A stretch of 60,323 nucleotides of DNA, taken from positions 1 to 60,323 of the forward strand of contig CAZFPA010000007.1 of the NCBI GenBank assembly GCA_964520975.1, given 5' to 3'. Below, piece by piece: positions 1 to 8,027 of the stretch (its first letter is position 1; the number at the start of each line of letters is the position of its first letter). Both the position numbers and the translations under genes were made by a program. The notes beneath the pieces were generated by a model. That model did no database searches and was not told the DNA's origin. It was given only the letters and a program-made list of their open reading frames with translations. Source of the DNA: CAZFPA01 sp964520975 (GTDB taxonomy: Bacteria > Bacillota > Negativicutes > Selenomonadales > Selenomonadaceae).

Positions 1-2
1 AT

Positions 3-35
3 GAGATACTGGCGCAGCTTAGGAAAAGTTTGTAG
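3..35 (+). CDS. Possible C-terminal tail of a gene entering from the left
   Basis: Frame 3 is open from the window edge and ends in EILAQLRKSL followed by TAG. A strong terminator starts 22 bases downstream, which fits the end of a real gene. A second frame is open from position 1 to a TGA at 52-54 and cannot be excluded. No family can be assigned from ten residues. Confidence 0.25.
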   Translation, partial: EILAQLRKSL

Positions 36-57
36 GATAAGGAAGATGACATGAAGG

Positions 58-95
58 GGCTGTCGCACGTTGAAAAACGTCCGGCAGCCTTTTTT
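58..95 (+). terminator. Rho-independent terminator
   Basis: A 14-bp stem with two mismatches (GGCTGTCGCACGTT against AACGTCCGGCAGCC) closes a GAAA tetraloop and is followed by six T. It ends whatever gene enters from the left edge. Confidence 0.85.
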
Positions 96-102
96 CGCAT
101 AA

Positions 103-138
103 AAAAAAGAACTCCCAGACTTTTAATCGCCTGGGAGA
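103..138 (-). terminator. Hairpin at the left edge of the IS remnant, terminator-like on the minus strand
   Basis: CTCCCAG at 112-118 pairs with CTGGGAG at 131-137. On the minus strand the hairpin is followed by a run of eight T. It lies just before the transposase fragment, so it may be part of the insertion sequence end and may block incoming transcription. No terminal inverted repeat can be matched, because the right end is missing. Confidence 0.5.
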
Positions 139-155
139 ACGTGTAAAATTTAAGT

Positions 156-653
156 ATGCAAAAACCAAATATTACACAAACAGATTATACAACATTAGGC
201 AGTTTTTATCAATTGCATCTGCCACTCAATATCGAATTTCAGATTCCAAAGGATGACCCAGTACGCCTGCTGCGCTACATTGTTGAAGGGATGGACTTAT
301 CGGAGCTTTATCATACATATTCTCATTTCGAGAAAAATCAAGCGTCGCCACGGCAGTTGTTGGAAATCCTTATCTATGCAAACATGAACTGCATCCGTAG
401 CTCGCGCAGGATTGAACAGGCCTGCCGAAGGGATATCAACTACATGTTTCTGCTGGAAGGCAAGCGCCCTCCAGACCATGCAACAATTGCCAGATTCCGT
501 TCTATACATTTGGCAGCATGCATGAAAGAGACTTTCGCTCAAATGGATTGTCGTCTGGCCGACCTTGGTGAACTTTCCCTGGAAAATATCTTCATTGACG
601 GCACTAAGATTGAAGCTTTTGCCAATAAAGTTTATGGGAATAGGACTTTATAG
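156..653 (+). pseudogene. Truncated IS1182-type transposase (N-terminal part only)
   Basis: The 165-residue product resembles the N-terminal domain (DUF772 type) of IS1182-family DDE transposases: an opening region rich in aromatic residues, DPVRLLRYIVEGMDL, an RRIEQACRRDI segment, PDHATIARFR, and the first catalytic-domain motif FIDGTKIEAFANK. Full-length relatives have roughly 450-550 residues, so about two thirds are missing. The reading frame leaves the family pattern right after FANK and stops six codons later (VYGNRTL), which suggests a deletion junction near 630-640 rather than a point mutation. The base composition is AT-richer than the housekeeping core. It should be inactive for transposition. 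The family call rests on motif recognition. Confidence 0.75.
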
Positions 654-821
654 GCATTTGTTTAGTGAATATTGTGGGGTTTTTCATGAATTAATACATT
701 ATAATTGTGTTTTTTTGATATGGTGATATAATGGAGCAAAAGAAAAAATTAAAATTTATAATTTATTGCATATTTTTATTCATTGTGAATATTTACTTTT
801 AAATGACAAGGAGTGGAGAAT

Positions 822-2834
822 ATGGAATCAAAATTAACAGGGCTGAAATTGAAATTGATTGTTCCCATCTGTGGGGCAATCGCAGGGATTTTATTGGTTG
901 TGATGGTTATTTCTTATGAAACAACGTCAAGTTTGCTTCAGACTAACTTGGAAGAGAAATTCATGGTACAGGCACAGGAAATTGCTAATGAATTTGATAT
1001 ACGCTTTCAGCGAGAAAAGATGGTTATGGATACCTTTTCGAAGCGTGGTGCGGCTGAATTTACGGAATTGCAGGGGAATGTAGACCGGCAGTTGTCCTTT
1101 ACTAAGGCCTTGCATGAGAATTATCCGGAATGGACGCCAGTCAGCTTTTTCCCGGAACTTTCCGGACGGACAGTTGCAACCAGTTTGGGGAAAATTGTAG
1201 ATGCGTCTAAGCTGGCGTATGTTAAACGGTTGCCAGAAGGGAAAACCTTCATGGATAACCCGATTCGTTCTGTGACGACAGGTTCCTCCATTGTGGTTGG
1301 GGCAGCACCGATTTCGCTCAATGGACAGGTTGTCGGCTCTATGGCAGGCGGTATTCCGCTGGAAAAATTTACAGAAGGATTCAGTGAGCGGAAGATTGGT
1401 GCGGATGGATATTGTATCATTACTGCGCCCGATGGTATGATTGTTAGCCATCCAGATGCTGAACGCGTTATGCAGAGCAGTATCAAGGATCTTGATAACG
1501 ATGCGTTGAATGCCGCCCAGAGCGCTGTGCAGAAGAATGAAAGCGGCCATAGTATTGCCCGTATTGATGGACGGGATTACTTGCTGGCTTATGTGCCGAC
1601 ACAGGATCAATGGGGTGTGTTTACCCTTTCACCGGTAGATCAGGAGTTTGCTCCGGTCAAGAAACTGATTATCCTATTTGTTGCGTTGTTTATTGTTGGA
1701 TTGCTGATTTCCAGTGTGATTGTATATTGGCTGACCGGAAGAATTACTGGTCCGATTATTGAACTGGCTCATTATGCGGGCGCTATTGCAGATGGCGATC
1801 TCAGCGAGCAGACATTACGCAGGATGGATCAGTCGCAATATGATGGACAGGATGAAGTGGGGATACTGCGTAAATCCATGTTAAAGATGCGTCAAAATTT
1901 ATCGCTGTTGCTAGGGAAGGTTAATCAGTCCGTGCAGCAGACAGCAGATTCTTCAGCACAACTGAAGGATTGTGCCGATCAGACCGCACAAGCTGGTGTA
2001 CAGGTTGCCGAGGCAATCACTTCCGTATCTGGGCAGAGTCAACAGGGCCGTGAAGCTGTTGATCAGGTGGGACAGGTATTTCAGGATTTCTTTGCTATGG
2101 TGCAGCAGATGGATGGCGATACTGCTGAAGCCGGGAGGGCAGCAGATCAGGCGGTTCATAAATCCCAGGAAGGAATCCAGACGATGCAGTCAGCACGTAC
2201 GCAAATGGAACACATTCATGAAAGTGCGGCTAATGCCCGCGAAGCAGTTAAAAAACTGGAGGTCGGTACCGCCCGGATCAGTGAGATTATCAATATGATT
2301 TCTGGTATTGCGGACCAGACGAATCTTTTAGCTTTGAATGCTGCGATAGAGGCAGCCAGAGCAGGAGAGTCGGGACGTGGTTTTGCGGTCGTAGCAGATG
2401 AAGTGCGGAAACTGGCTGAGCAATCGCGGAATTCTGCAAGTCAGATTGTTAGTGTTATTGGAGAGATTAATCAGGATGTAAGAACTTCTGTTGAAGCAGT
2501 CGAGATGGCTGGTACGGATGTGGACGGAGGATTGTCCAGCGTTGATGCAGCGAATCGTCAGTTCAGTGAAATCGCGGAACTGATTAATCAGGTACAGGGG
2601 AAAACCAGTAGAATACTGAGTCATGTAGATAAGGTAACGGAGAGCGGACGGGAAATCCATGCTTCAACGAATAAAATTACCGGGACGATGAAACAGACTG
2701 CTATTGATGCTGAATCGGTTTCGGCGACCAGTGAAGAGCAGTCAGCAGCTATGGAGGAGATTGCTGCTGCCAGCAATCGTTTGTTGGATATGTCAGAGGA
2801 TTTGAAGCAGAATTTGAAAAAGTTCCATCTTTAA
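822..2834 (+). CDS. Methyl-accepting chemotaxis protein with dCache-type sensor
   Basis: A membrane chemoreceptor that senses an extracytoplasmic ligand and controls the CheA kinase. In the 670-residue product a first membrane segment lies near residues 10-30, an extracytoplasmic Cache-type sensor covers about 35-280, a second segment (LIILFVALFIVGLLISSV) is near 282-302, and a HAMP domain follows. The long cytoplasmic coiled coil has the conserved hairpin tip (DQTNLLALNAAIEAARAGE, then GFAVVADEVRKLAEQS). ATG 822 is preferred over the in-frame GTG at 813 because AAGGAG at 808-813 is correctly spaced for it and would overlap the GTG. There is no obvious C-terminal CheR-tether pentapeptide. It is monocistronic and ends before the terminator at 2995. 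The ligand cannot be predicted. Confidence 0.93.
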   Translation: MESKLTGLKLKLIVPICGAIAGILLVVMVISYETTSSLLQTNLEEKFMVQAQEIANEFDIRFQREKMVMDTFSKRGAAEFTELQGNVDRQLSFTKALHENYPEWTPVSFFPELSGRTVATSLGKIVDASKLAYVKRLPEGKTFMDNPIRSVTTGSSIVVGAAPISLNGQVVGSMAGGIPLEKFTEGFSERKIGADGYCIITAPDGMIVSHPDAERVMQSSIKDLDNDALNAAQSAVQKNESGHSIARIDGRDYLLAYVPTQDQWGVFTLSPVDQEFAPVKKLIILFVALFIVGLLISSVIVYWLTGRITGPIIELAHYAGAIADGDLSEQTLRRMDQSQYDGQDEVGILRKSMLKMRQNLSLLLGKVNQSVQQTADSSAQLKDCADQTAQAGVQVAEAITSVSGQSQQGREAVDQVGQVFQDFFAMVQQMDGDTAEAGRAADQAVHKSQEGIQTMQSARTQMEHIHESAANAREAVKKLEVGTARISEIINMISGIADQTNLLALNAAIEAARAGESGRGFAVVADEVRKLAEQSRNSASQIVSVIGEINQDVRTSVEAVEMAGTDVDGGLSSVDAANRQFSEIAELINQVQGKTSRILSHVDKVTESGREIHASTNKITGTMKQTAIDAESVSATSEEQSAAMEEIAAASNRLLDMSEDLKQNLKKFHL

Positions 2835-2994
2835 AAATCGAGCACGCGGGAAAAATGACCGTATTGCTGAGCCGTGTAAAAGTGGCCTGCCCGCTTACGT
2901 TCGGGCGAAAGAACTGGCTTTTGGGCGTCAGACAGAGATGCTGTAAAGGTATATGGGAGCCTGATGTTCTGAGTAATTGTGACTAAACTATGAA
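2835..2994. other. Non-coding stretch between chemoreceptor stop and terminator
   Basis: About 160 bases with no credible reading frame. It is richer in GC than the flanks and contains a short perfect stem (GCCCG at 2892-2896 with CGGGC at 2902-2906). It is probably the chemoreceptor mRNA 3' UTR or a decayed gene. I could not match it to a known RNA family. The remainder of the intergenic region, 3047-3389, is very AT-rich, and I recognise only promoter-like sequence and a ribosome-binding site in it. Confidence 0.3.
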
Positions 2995-3046
2995 GCGCAA
3001 CTAATATTTCTGCCTTTGAGCATACAATATTGGTTGCGCTTTTTTA
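2995..3046 (+). terminator. Rho-independent terminator after the first chemoreceptor
   Basis: GCGCAACTAATATT pairs with AATATTGGTTGCGC around a loop of about 17 bases and is followed by six T. The stem has one mismatch. Confidence 0.85.
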
Positions 3047-3389
3047 TACACGGAATTCTTTTCATGTTTCGAAATGATTAAATCACAACAGTTTATGAGC
3101 GGATATCGCCTGGTTGCTGATTATATATAAAGACCTTTTTGTGTCTATGTAAAAATAGAAATTCGCTCCGTTGGGCTCGTGTTATAGTGCATATATTATA
3201 GGCATATCCTCATAGTAATATAGAATTTGATGGAGACAATTTTATAAAAATATTCGCTTGATAATATTAATTATTTATTGAAAAATTTTTATAAGAATGT
3301 TAATATAATTACATAGACAAAATTTACGAATTTTTATAAAAGTGAAATTGTTTTGGTTAATCAAGAAAATTCTATAGGAGGGATGTCTT

Positions 3390-5396
3390 ATGCAATCAAA
3401 AGTACGGATGCTAAGTGTTAAAACAAAAATGGTATGGATGCTGGTTTTGATGAGTGCCGTCCCATTGCTGCTGGCTATAGCAGTAAATTTCTATCTGACA
3501 TTGAATAACTCGATTGATACTGCCAAGCAGGATAGTTTGCAAAGAAACGGTCTTGTAGAGGAAAATATTATTTCTCTATTTAAAGAAAACTTCACAGGAT
3601 TGAGAGTATTGGCCGTTAATCCTGCGACCATTGCGTATCTGCAGAATCCAACTGGGAACCAGGTGATCATGCAGTCTGCCATGGACAGGACAAATAAAAT
3701 TTATCAGGATGCAAATCCTACGCATATTACAGATATAAATGGAGATCAATTGATTCGAAGCGACGGGCTGGCGGTTGTTAATACAAAAACCAGAGATTAT
3801 TTTAAACAGGTCATGCAGGGTAAAGAGGCGATTTCTGATGTTGTTGTAAGTAAGGCGACCGGTCGGTTTATATCCGTTATAGCAGTCCCGGTAATGAATG
3901 ATTCCGGCAATGTACTGGGGATGCTGCAGAGGGATTATGATTTATCTGTATTACAGGATTTTGTAAGAAAATGTGCAGATGAGCAAACACGCGTGTTCAT
4001 CATTGATAAGCAAGGGAAATTGCTCGCACATTCGGAGCAGGCAGTGGAAAAAGATGCAGATCGTATAGACATGAATTCTTATAGCTTTGTGTCGCAGGCT
4101 CTGGCAGGCAATAGGGGGACAACTGAAGCAGATATTGATGGTGTAAAAACACTCGTGAGCTATTGTCAGGATAAAGACACGGGCTGGATCGTGGCTACGG
4201 CATGTCCATATAAATTTATTGAAGCACAGGGCATGCATCAGGCTATGATGTCAACCGGGATGGGAATTTTATTGCTGGTCTTAGTAGGCATTTTGGCGTA
4301 TTTTCTTGCAGGAAAAGCAACGCGCCCATTGGTTCGAATCAGCCATGCTGCCGATGAAATTGCGCAGGGGAATCTGGCAATTGATAAACTGCAGGTATCC
4401 TCGGAGGATGAGTTCGGAAAATTAGAGCAGGCCTTTAACAATATGATCGATAAACTGACGGATCTCATGAAAAGTATGCATCATCATGCGGAGACCGTGG
4501 CGCAGTCTTCTGAGGAATTGAATGCAAATTCGGAGCAATCCGCGCAGGCAGCTAATCAGATTGCTGTGTCCATTACAGATGTCGCGGAAGGTACCGTAAA
4601 GCAAAAAACGGCTGTTGATGAAGCAAATCTAGCCATGCAGGATATGAAGACTCATTTTCAGTCTATTTCGCAAAATTCACAAGGGATAGCAGAAGCTTCC
4701 AAGTGGACCATGCAAAAGGCGCAGGAGGGGGCCAAGACCATTACCTCTGCTGTAGAAAATATGGGGGATCTGCAGAAGTCAGTTGAGGATTCAGAGAAGG
4801 TTATACGGGTACTGGGAGATCAGTCCAATGAAATCGGTCAGATTGTAGATACGATTTCTGGGATTGCTGCCCAGACCAACCTGTTGGCATTAAATGCGGC
4901 TATTGAGGCAGCCAGGGCGGGGGAGCATGGCAAAGGTTTTGCAGTTGTTGCGGATGAAGTTCGTAAGCTTGCGGAGCAGTCAGCCGTAGCAGCGGAACGT
5001 ATCAGTCAACTGATCCAGGAGATACAGGCGTGTACCTCACAGGCTGTAGAGGCTATGCACAAAGGAACGCAAATGACGAGCAGCAGTGTAAGTGCTGTGG
5101 ATGAAGCGGGAAAAAGCTTTGGAGAGATTGTGTCCCAGATTGAAGAACTGACTGCCAAGATCGAGGAAAATGTTGCTGCGGTACGTAAGGCTAATAAAGG
5201 GAGTCAGCAGATTGGCTCAGCTGTAAGTCATATCGAGGAAGTTGCAAACCGCTTGTCGGATGAAACTCAAACCGTTTCCGCAGCCACGCAGGAACAATCT
5301 GCGGCAATTGAGGAAGTGGCTTCCTCCAGTCGTCAGTTGTCAGAAATGGCCGGAGAACTGCAGAAGGCTATCGCGACTTTTCGTCTGAGAAGATGA
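3390..5396 (+). CDS. Methyl-accepting chemotaxis protein with dCache_1-type sensor
   Basis: A second transmembrane chemoreceptor of 668 residues. TM1 lies near residues 12-32 (MVWMLVLMSAVPLLLAIAV). A double-Cache periplasmic sensor covers about 35-285, with the typical ITDINGDQLIRSDG and DYFKQVMQGKEAISDVVVS stretches. TM2 (GILLLVLVGILAYFLAG) is near 291-308, followed by HAMP and the signalling hairpin (AAQTNLLALNAAIEAARAGE). AGGAGGG at 3377-3383 supports the start. It is not a recent duplicate of the preceding receptor: sensor and linker differ strongly, so the two probably detect different ligands. Sugar, amino acid and organic-acid ligands are all possible for dCache domains. Chemotaxis kinase genes are not in the window. 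Confidence 0.93.
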   Translation: MQSKVRMLSVKTKMVWMLVLMSAVPLLLAIAVNFYLTLNNSIDTAKQDSLQRNGLVEENIISLFKENFTGLRVLAVNPATIAYLQNPTGNQVIMQSAMDRTNKIYQDANPTHITDINGDQLIRSDGLAVVNTKTRDYFKQVMQGKEAISDVVVSKATGRFISVIAVPVMNDSGNVLGMLQRDYDLSVLQDFVRKCADEQTRVFIIDKQGKLLAHSEQAVEKDADRIDMNSYSFVSQALAGNRGTTEADIDGVKTLVSYCQDKDTGWIVATACPYKFIEAQGMHQAMMSTGMGILLLVLVGILAYFLAGKATRPLVRISHAADEIAQGNLAIDKLQVSSEDEFGKLEQAFNNMIDKLTDLMKSMHHHAETVAQSSEELNANSEQSAQAANQIAVSITDVAEGTVKQKTAVDEANLAMQDMKTHFQSISQNSQGIAEASKWTMQKAQEGAKTITSAVENMGDLQKSVEDSEKVIRVLGDQSNEIGQIVDTISGIAAQTNLLALNAAIEAARAGEHGKGFAVVADEVRKLAEQSAVAAERISQLIQEIQACTSQAVEAMHKGTQMTSSSVSAVDEAGKSFGEIVSQIEELTAKIEENVAAVRKANKGSQQIGSAVSHIEEVANRLSDETQTVSAATQEQSAAIEEVASSSRQLSEMAGELQKAIATFRLRR

Positions 5397-5438
5397 AAAA
5401 GGCCGGTTCAACTGTATAGTTAAAATGAGCAGGAGATA

Positions 5439-5495
5439 TAAAAGGATCCATTCTATGCTGTAAATGATATGCATAGAATGGGTCCTTTATAATTT
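5439..5495 (+). terminator. Rho-independent terminator after the second chemoreceptor
   Basis: AAAGGATCCATTCTATGC pairs with GCATAGAATGGGTCCTTT, with one mismatch and a loop of about 11 bases. The stem runs into TTTATAATTTT. Confidence 0.8.
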
Positions 5496-5591
5496 TCAGT
5501 TCGGAATCTAATCGCTTACATTATAGGGATTGGTCAGGATACAGAATCTATAAAGGTTCGATGGCAAGGCGTATGATAAGCGGGGGCATTG

Positions 5592-5789
5592 ATGTCAGAG
5601 AAAGTGCTTAGCGAAAAGGAGCTTGCATGGGAAATCGGTGTAAGTCTGTGGACTGTACGTGGTTGACGCATTAAAAAAGCTCTGCCACACCTCCGCATAG
5701 CAGGGAGAATATTCTATCGTATGTCATCGGTAGAGCAGTGGATGACGGAGCCGGAACACGATGACTCCAATGAAGTTCATAGTCTATAA
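5592..5789 (+). pseudogene. Excisionase-like helix-turn-helix gene with in-frame TGA
   Basis: From ATG 5592 the frame reads MSEKVLSEKELAWEIGVS, LWTVRG, then TGA at 5664-5666, then RIKKALPHLRIAGRIFYR, MSSVEQWM, ending at TAA 5787. Read through, this is a 65-residue protein of the MerR/excisionase HTH_17 type: helix-turn-helix (ELAWEIGVSLWTVRG), then the wing with basic residues. The stop sits where relatives usually have Trp (VxxWTVxxW), so TGG to TGA is the simplest explanation. The gene lies 53 bases from tRNA-Leu, a typical integration target, and suggests the residue of an excised or decayed integrative element. No other mobile gene is adjacent. A real selenocysteine or readthrough codon is unlikely in such a protein but cannot be excluded by eye. 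Confidence 0.6.
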
Positions 5790-5800
5790 GGCGCAATAGA

Positions 5801-5833
5801 AAAAAAGCCCGGAGGAGTTTTCCTCAGAGCTTT
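5801..5833 (-). terminator. Terminator of tRNA-Leu (minus strand)
   Basis: On the minus strand AAAGC and GAGG pair with CCTC and GCTTT around an AAAA-containing loop, ending in seven T. It lies directly downstream of the tRNA 3' end. Confidence 0.7.
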
Positions 5834-5841
5834 GAATTTAC

Positions 5842-5928
5842 TGGTGCCGAAGGCCGGACTCGAACCGGCACGTCTTGAAGGACGCTTGATTTTGAGTCAA
5901 GTGCGTCTGCCAATTCCGCCACTTCGGC
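5842..5928 (-). tRNA. tRNA-Leu (anticodon CAA)
   Basis: On the minus strand the gene starts GCCGAAG and ends CTTCGGC-A-CCA, giving a perfect 7-bp acceptor stem with encoded CCA. The anticodon stem-loop is CTTGA-CTCAAAA-TCAAG with anticodon CAA at 5894-5892, reading UUG codons. A long variable arm, as expected for tRNA-Leu, precedes the T arm GCCGG-TTCGAGT-CCGGC. Total length is 87 nt. It has its own promoter and terminator and is not part of a tRNA cluster. Confidence 0.97.
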
Positions 5929-5966
5929 ATAAAGGATAACACAGTTCTGCGTCATCAACAGATAAT

Positions 5967-5995
5967 ATATTATCATTTAGCCGAAGGCTTGTCAA
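5967..5995 (-). promoter_or_regulatory. Sigma-70 promoter of tRNA-Leu
   Basis: On the minus strand TTGACA (5995-5990), a 17-bp spacer and TAATAT (5972-5967) lie about 39 bases before the mature tRNA 5' end. Confidence 0.85.
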
Positions 5996-6221
5996 GACTA
6001 AATAGCGCTGTTGACTGGACTTAGCGGTCCGTCTGACGGATGGATTCATATTTACTGTGAAAAATGGCTGGCGGGTGGGAATTGGATTCTATTTTACCTT
6101 GTAATGACGGAATGTTTGTAATATTATAGTGAATAACATTTTTTCATGATAACGATAGCTTAAAAGAATGATATTGAAAGAATGTTCAGAAATATTGTAA
6201 ACGAGAAAGAGGGAATGTAGT

Positions 6222-7793
6222 ATGAGTGTTCAGGAGAAGAATGGTATGCTTGCTGTGCTGGAGCGAGAAACGCAGCTGCATGAAGCGGAACTTCGCTTTG
6301 ATGGTCGGCGGCGTAAGGTGGGACTCTTTTGTGGACCGCTTTGCGCTCTGCTGGTGCTGTTGCTCCCTATTGCAGGAATCAGTCTGGCGGCACATAAGCT
6401 TTTGGCGATTGTGACGCTGATATCCCTTTGGTGGATTACGGAGCCGATCCCGATTCCCATCACTTCGCTTCTGGGGCCGACGTTGGCTGTGCTTATGGGC
6501 GTTGTCCCGGTAGGAACGGCTTTTGCTGCATTTGCCAATCCTATGATTTTCTTGTTTATGGGCGGTTTTATGCTGGCTAAGGCGATGATGCTGCATGGGC
6601 TTGATCGTCGGTTTGCTTTTGGCCTTCTGTCAATGTCCTGGGTCGGTTCGGACCCGGTACGCATCATGCTGGCAATCGGGCTTGCATCTGCACTCTGCTC
6701 AGGATGGGTAAGCAATACAGCGACGGCGGCGATGATGTTTCCTATCGCCATCGGACTGTTAGAGGCCATTCGGGAGATGATGGCAGCGAATGGCAAGGAA
6801 ATCAATCTGAGCCAATATAAATATGCGACCGGACTCATGCTCATGACGGCCTATGCCGCTTCTATCGGTGGAGTTCTGACGCCGATTGGCACGCCGCCTA
6901 ATTTGATTATGCTCGGGTTCCTGGAGCAGATGGCCGGGCTTCATGTTTCCTTTTTTGACTGGATGGTCTGGGGTGGTGCCGCTATGGTGCTCTACTTCCT
7001 GATCGCGTGCTTTTTTCTGCATCGGATGTTTCCTGCCGATGTACGGCGTATTGAGGGCGCTGAGGGCTTCATTGCCGAGCGCCTCCGGGAACTGGGGCCT
7101 TGGACGCGCGGGCAGAAGAATACACTGCTGGCGTTTCTGACTGCGGTTACACTTTGGGTTTTGCCGGGGATTTTGAGCCTGCTTTTAGGCGCGGATAGCC
7201 CGGTGCTGAAATTGTATAACCAATTGTTTCCCGAGTCGGTGGTGGCAATTTTTGGCGGACTGCTGCTGTTTTTCCTGCCGGTGGATCGGAAGGCCGGACA
7301 GTATACCTTGTCCTGGAGGGAGGCTGCGGATGGTATCGAATGGGGAACACTGATTCTGTTTGGCGGCGGACTTGCCATGGGCGGGATGATGTATAAAACA
7401 GGTCTGTCACAATGGGTGGGAGATCTGCTGGTCACTTCTTTGGGCGGAGAGCCATCGGAGGTGGTGATGGTAGCGGTGTTCTGTGTGATGGCGCTGCTGC
7501 TCTCGGAGCTTACCTCGCATACCGCGGCGACGAATATGATTGGCCCCTTGGGGATTACAGCGGCTGTGTCGGCAGGCTTCAGCCCTGTACCGGTGGCGGT
7601 AGGGATTGCTTTATCCGCTTCACTCGGTTTTATGCTTCCCGTATCGACGCCGCCGAATGCTATTGTTTATGCAAGTGGATATGTGCCGATTACCAAGATG
7701 ATCAAGACAGGAGCCTTCATTGATTTTATCGGTATTTTTTGTGTCACGATACCGATTGTCCTATTGCTGGTCAAACTGGTCATTGGCAGCTGA
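6222..7793 (+). CDS. DASS (SLC13) family sodium:dicarboxylate/anion symporter
   Basis: A 523-residue inner-membrane transporter of the divalent anion:sodium symporter family, which imports or exchanges dicarboxylates, citrate, tartrate or sulfate. A hydrophilic N-terminal tail of about 40 residues precedes 11 or more membrane segments. Two family signature motifs are visible as an inverted-repeat pair: SNTATAAMMFPIAIG (near residue 168) and SHTAATNMIGPLG (near 430). Also visible are TEPIPIPITSLLGP, LTPIGTPPNLI and LPVSTPPNAIVYASGYV. Substrate cannot be deduced; C4-dicarboxylate uptake would fit a fumarate-respiring anaerobe. It stands alone. GAGGGA at 6208-6213 supports the start. The stop codon lies inside the left edge of a partial copy of the repeat element found at 25861-26026. 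Confidence 0.9.
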   Translation: MSVQEKNGMLAVLERETQLHEAELRFDGRRRKVGLFCGPLCALLVLLLPIAGISLAAHKLLAIVTLISLWWITEPIPIPITSLLGPTLAVLMGVVPVGTAFAAFANPMIFLFMGGFMLAKAMMLHGLDRRFAFGLLSMSWVGSDPVRIMLAIGLASALCSGWVSNTATAAMMFPIAIGLLEAIREMMAANGKEINLSQYKYATGLMLMTAYAASIGGVLTPIGTPPNLIMLGFLEQMAGLHVSFFDWMVWGGAAMVLYFLIACFFLHRMFPADVRRIEGAEGFIAERLRELGPWTRGQKNTLLAFLTAVTLWVLPGILSLLLGADSPVLKLYNQLFPESVVAIFGGLLLFFLPVDRKAGQYTLSWREAADGIEWGTLILFGGGLAMGGMMYKTGLSQWVGDLLVTSLGGEPSEVVMVAVFCVMALLLSELTSHTAATNMIGPLGITAAVSAGFSPVPVAVGIALSASLGFMLPVSTPPNAIVYASGYVPITKMIKTGAFIDFIGIFCVTIPIVLLLVKLVIGS

Positions 7794-7842
7794 AAATTCA
7801 TCCTGCGTACTTCTGGTCCAGTTATTTTGTGTACGATGTACT
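7786..7842 (+). repeat. Partial copy (right-end 57 bp) of the palindromic element at 25861-26026
   Basis: These 57 bases match 25968-26024 with only three differences, starting GCAGCTGAAAATTCAT and ending with the right terminal arm GTGTACGATGTACT. The left half of the element, including the left inverted end, is absent. The copy begins within the last three codons of the DASS transporter gene and supplies its stop codon (7791-7793), so insertion or deletion has touched the gene end. Confidence 0.85.
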
Positions 7843-7897
7843 GGCTGCAAATTGGAATCTCGTGTGCATTATATAGGAAGAAAATCGTTATTTTGTG

Positions 7898-7947
7898 GAG
7901 CTGTGCCGGCGGGAGAAAAAAATATCCCGACGGGCACAGCTCTTTTT
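7898..7947 (+). terminator. Rho-independent terminator after the DASS transporter
   Basis: GAGCTGTGCC and CGGGA pair with TCCCG and GGGCACAGCTC, followed by five T. Confidence 0.85.
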
Positions 7948-8027
7948 CTGTCGGGGTTGGTTGCCTAATTGTTTTTGTCGTGATAGACTTTAAAGGTACA
8001 ATTTGAAGGAAAAGAGAGACCTTATTT

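Noticed and set aside
822..5396. Tandem duplication of chemoreceptor genes
   Set aside because: Only the conserved signalling hairpin is similar; sensor domains, linkers and flanks differ, so they are paralogues without sign of recent duplication.
5664..5666. TGA as selenocysteine codon
   Set aside because: The position is the conserved Trp of an HTH_17 domain and no convincing SECIS-like hairpin follows; a nonsense mutation is simpler.
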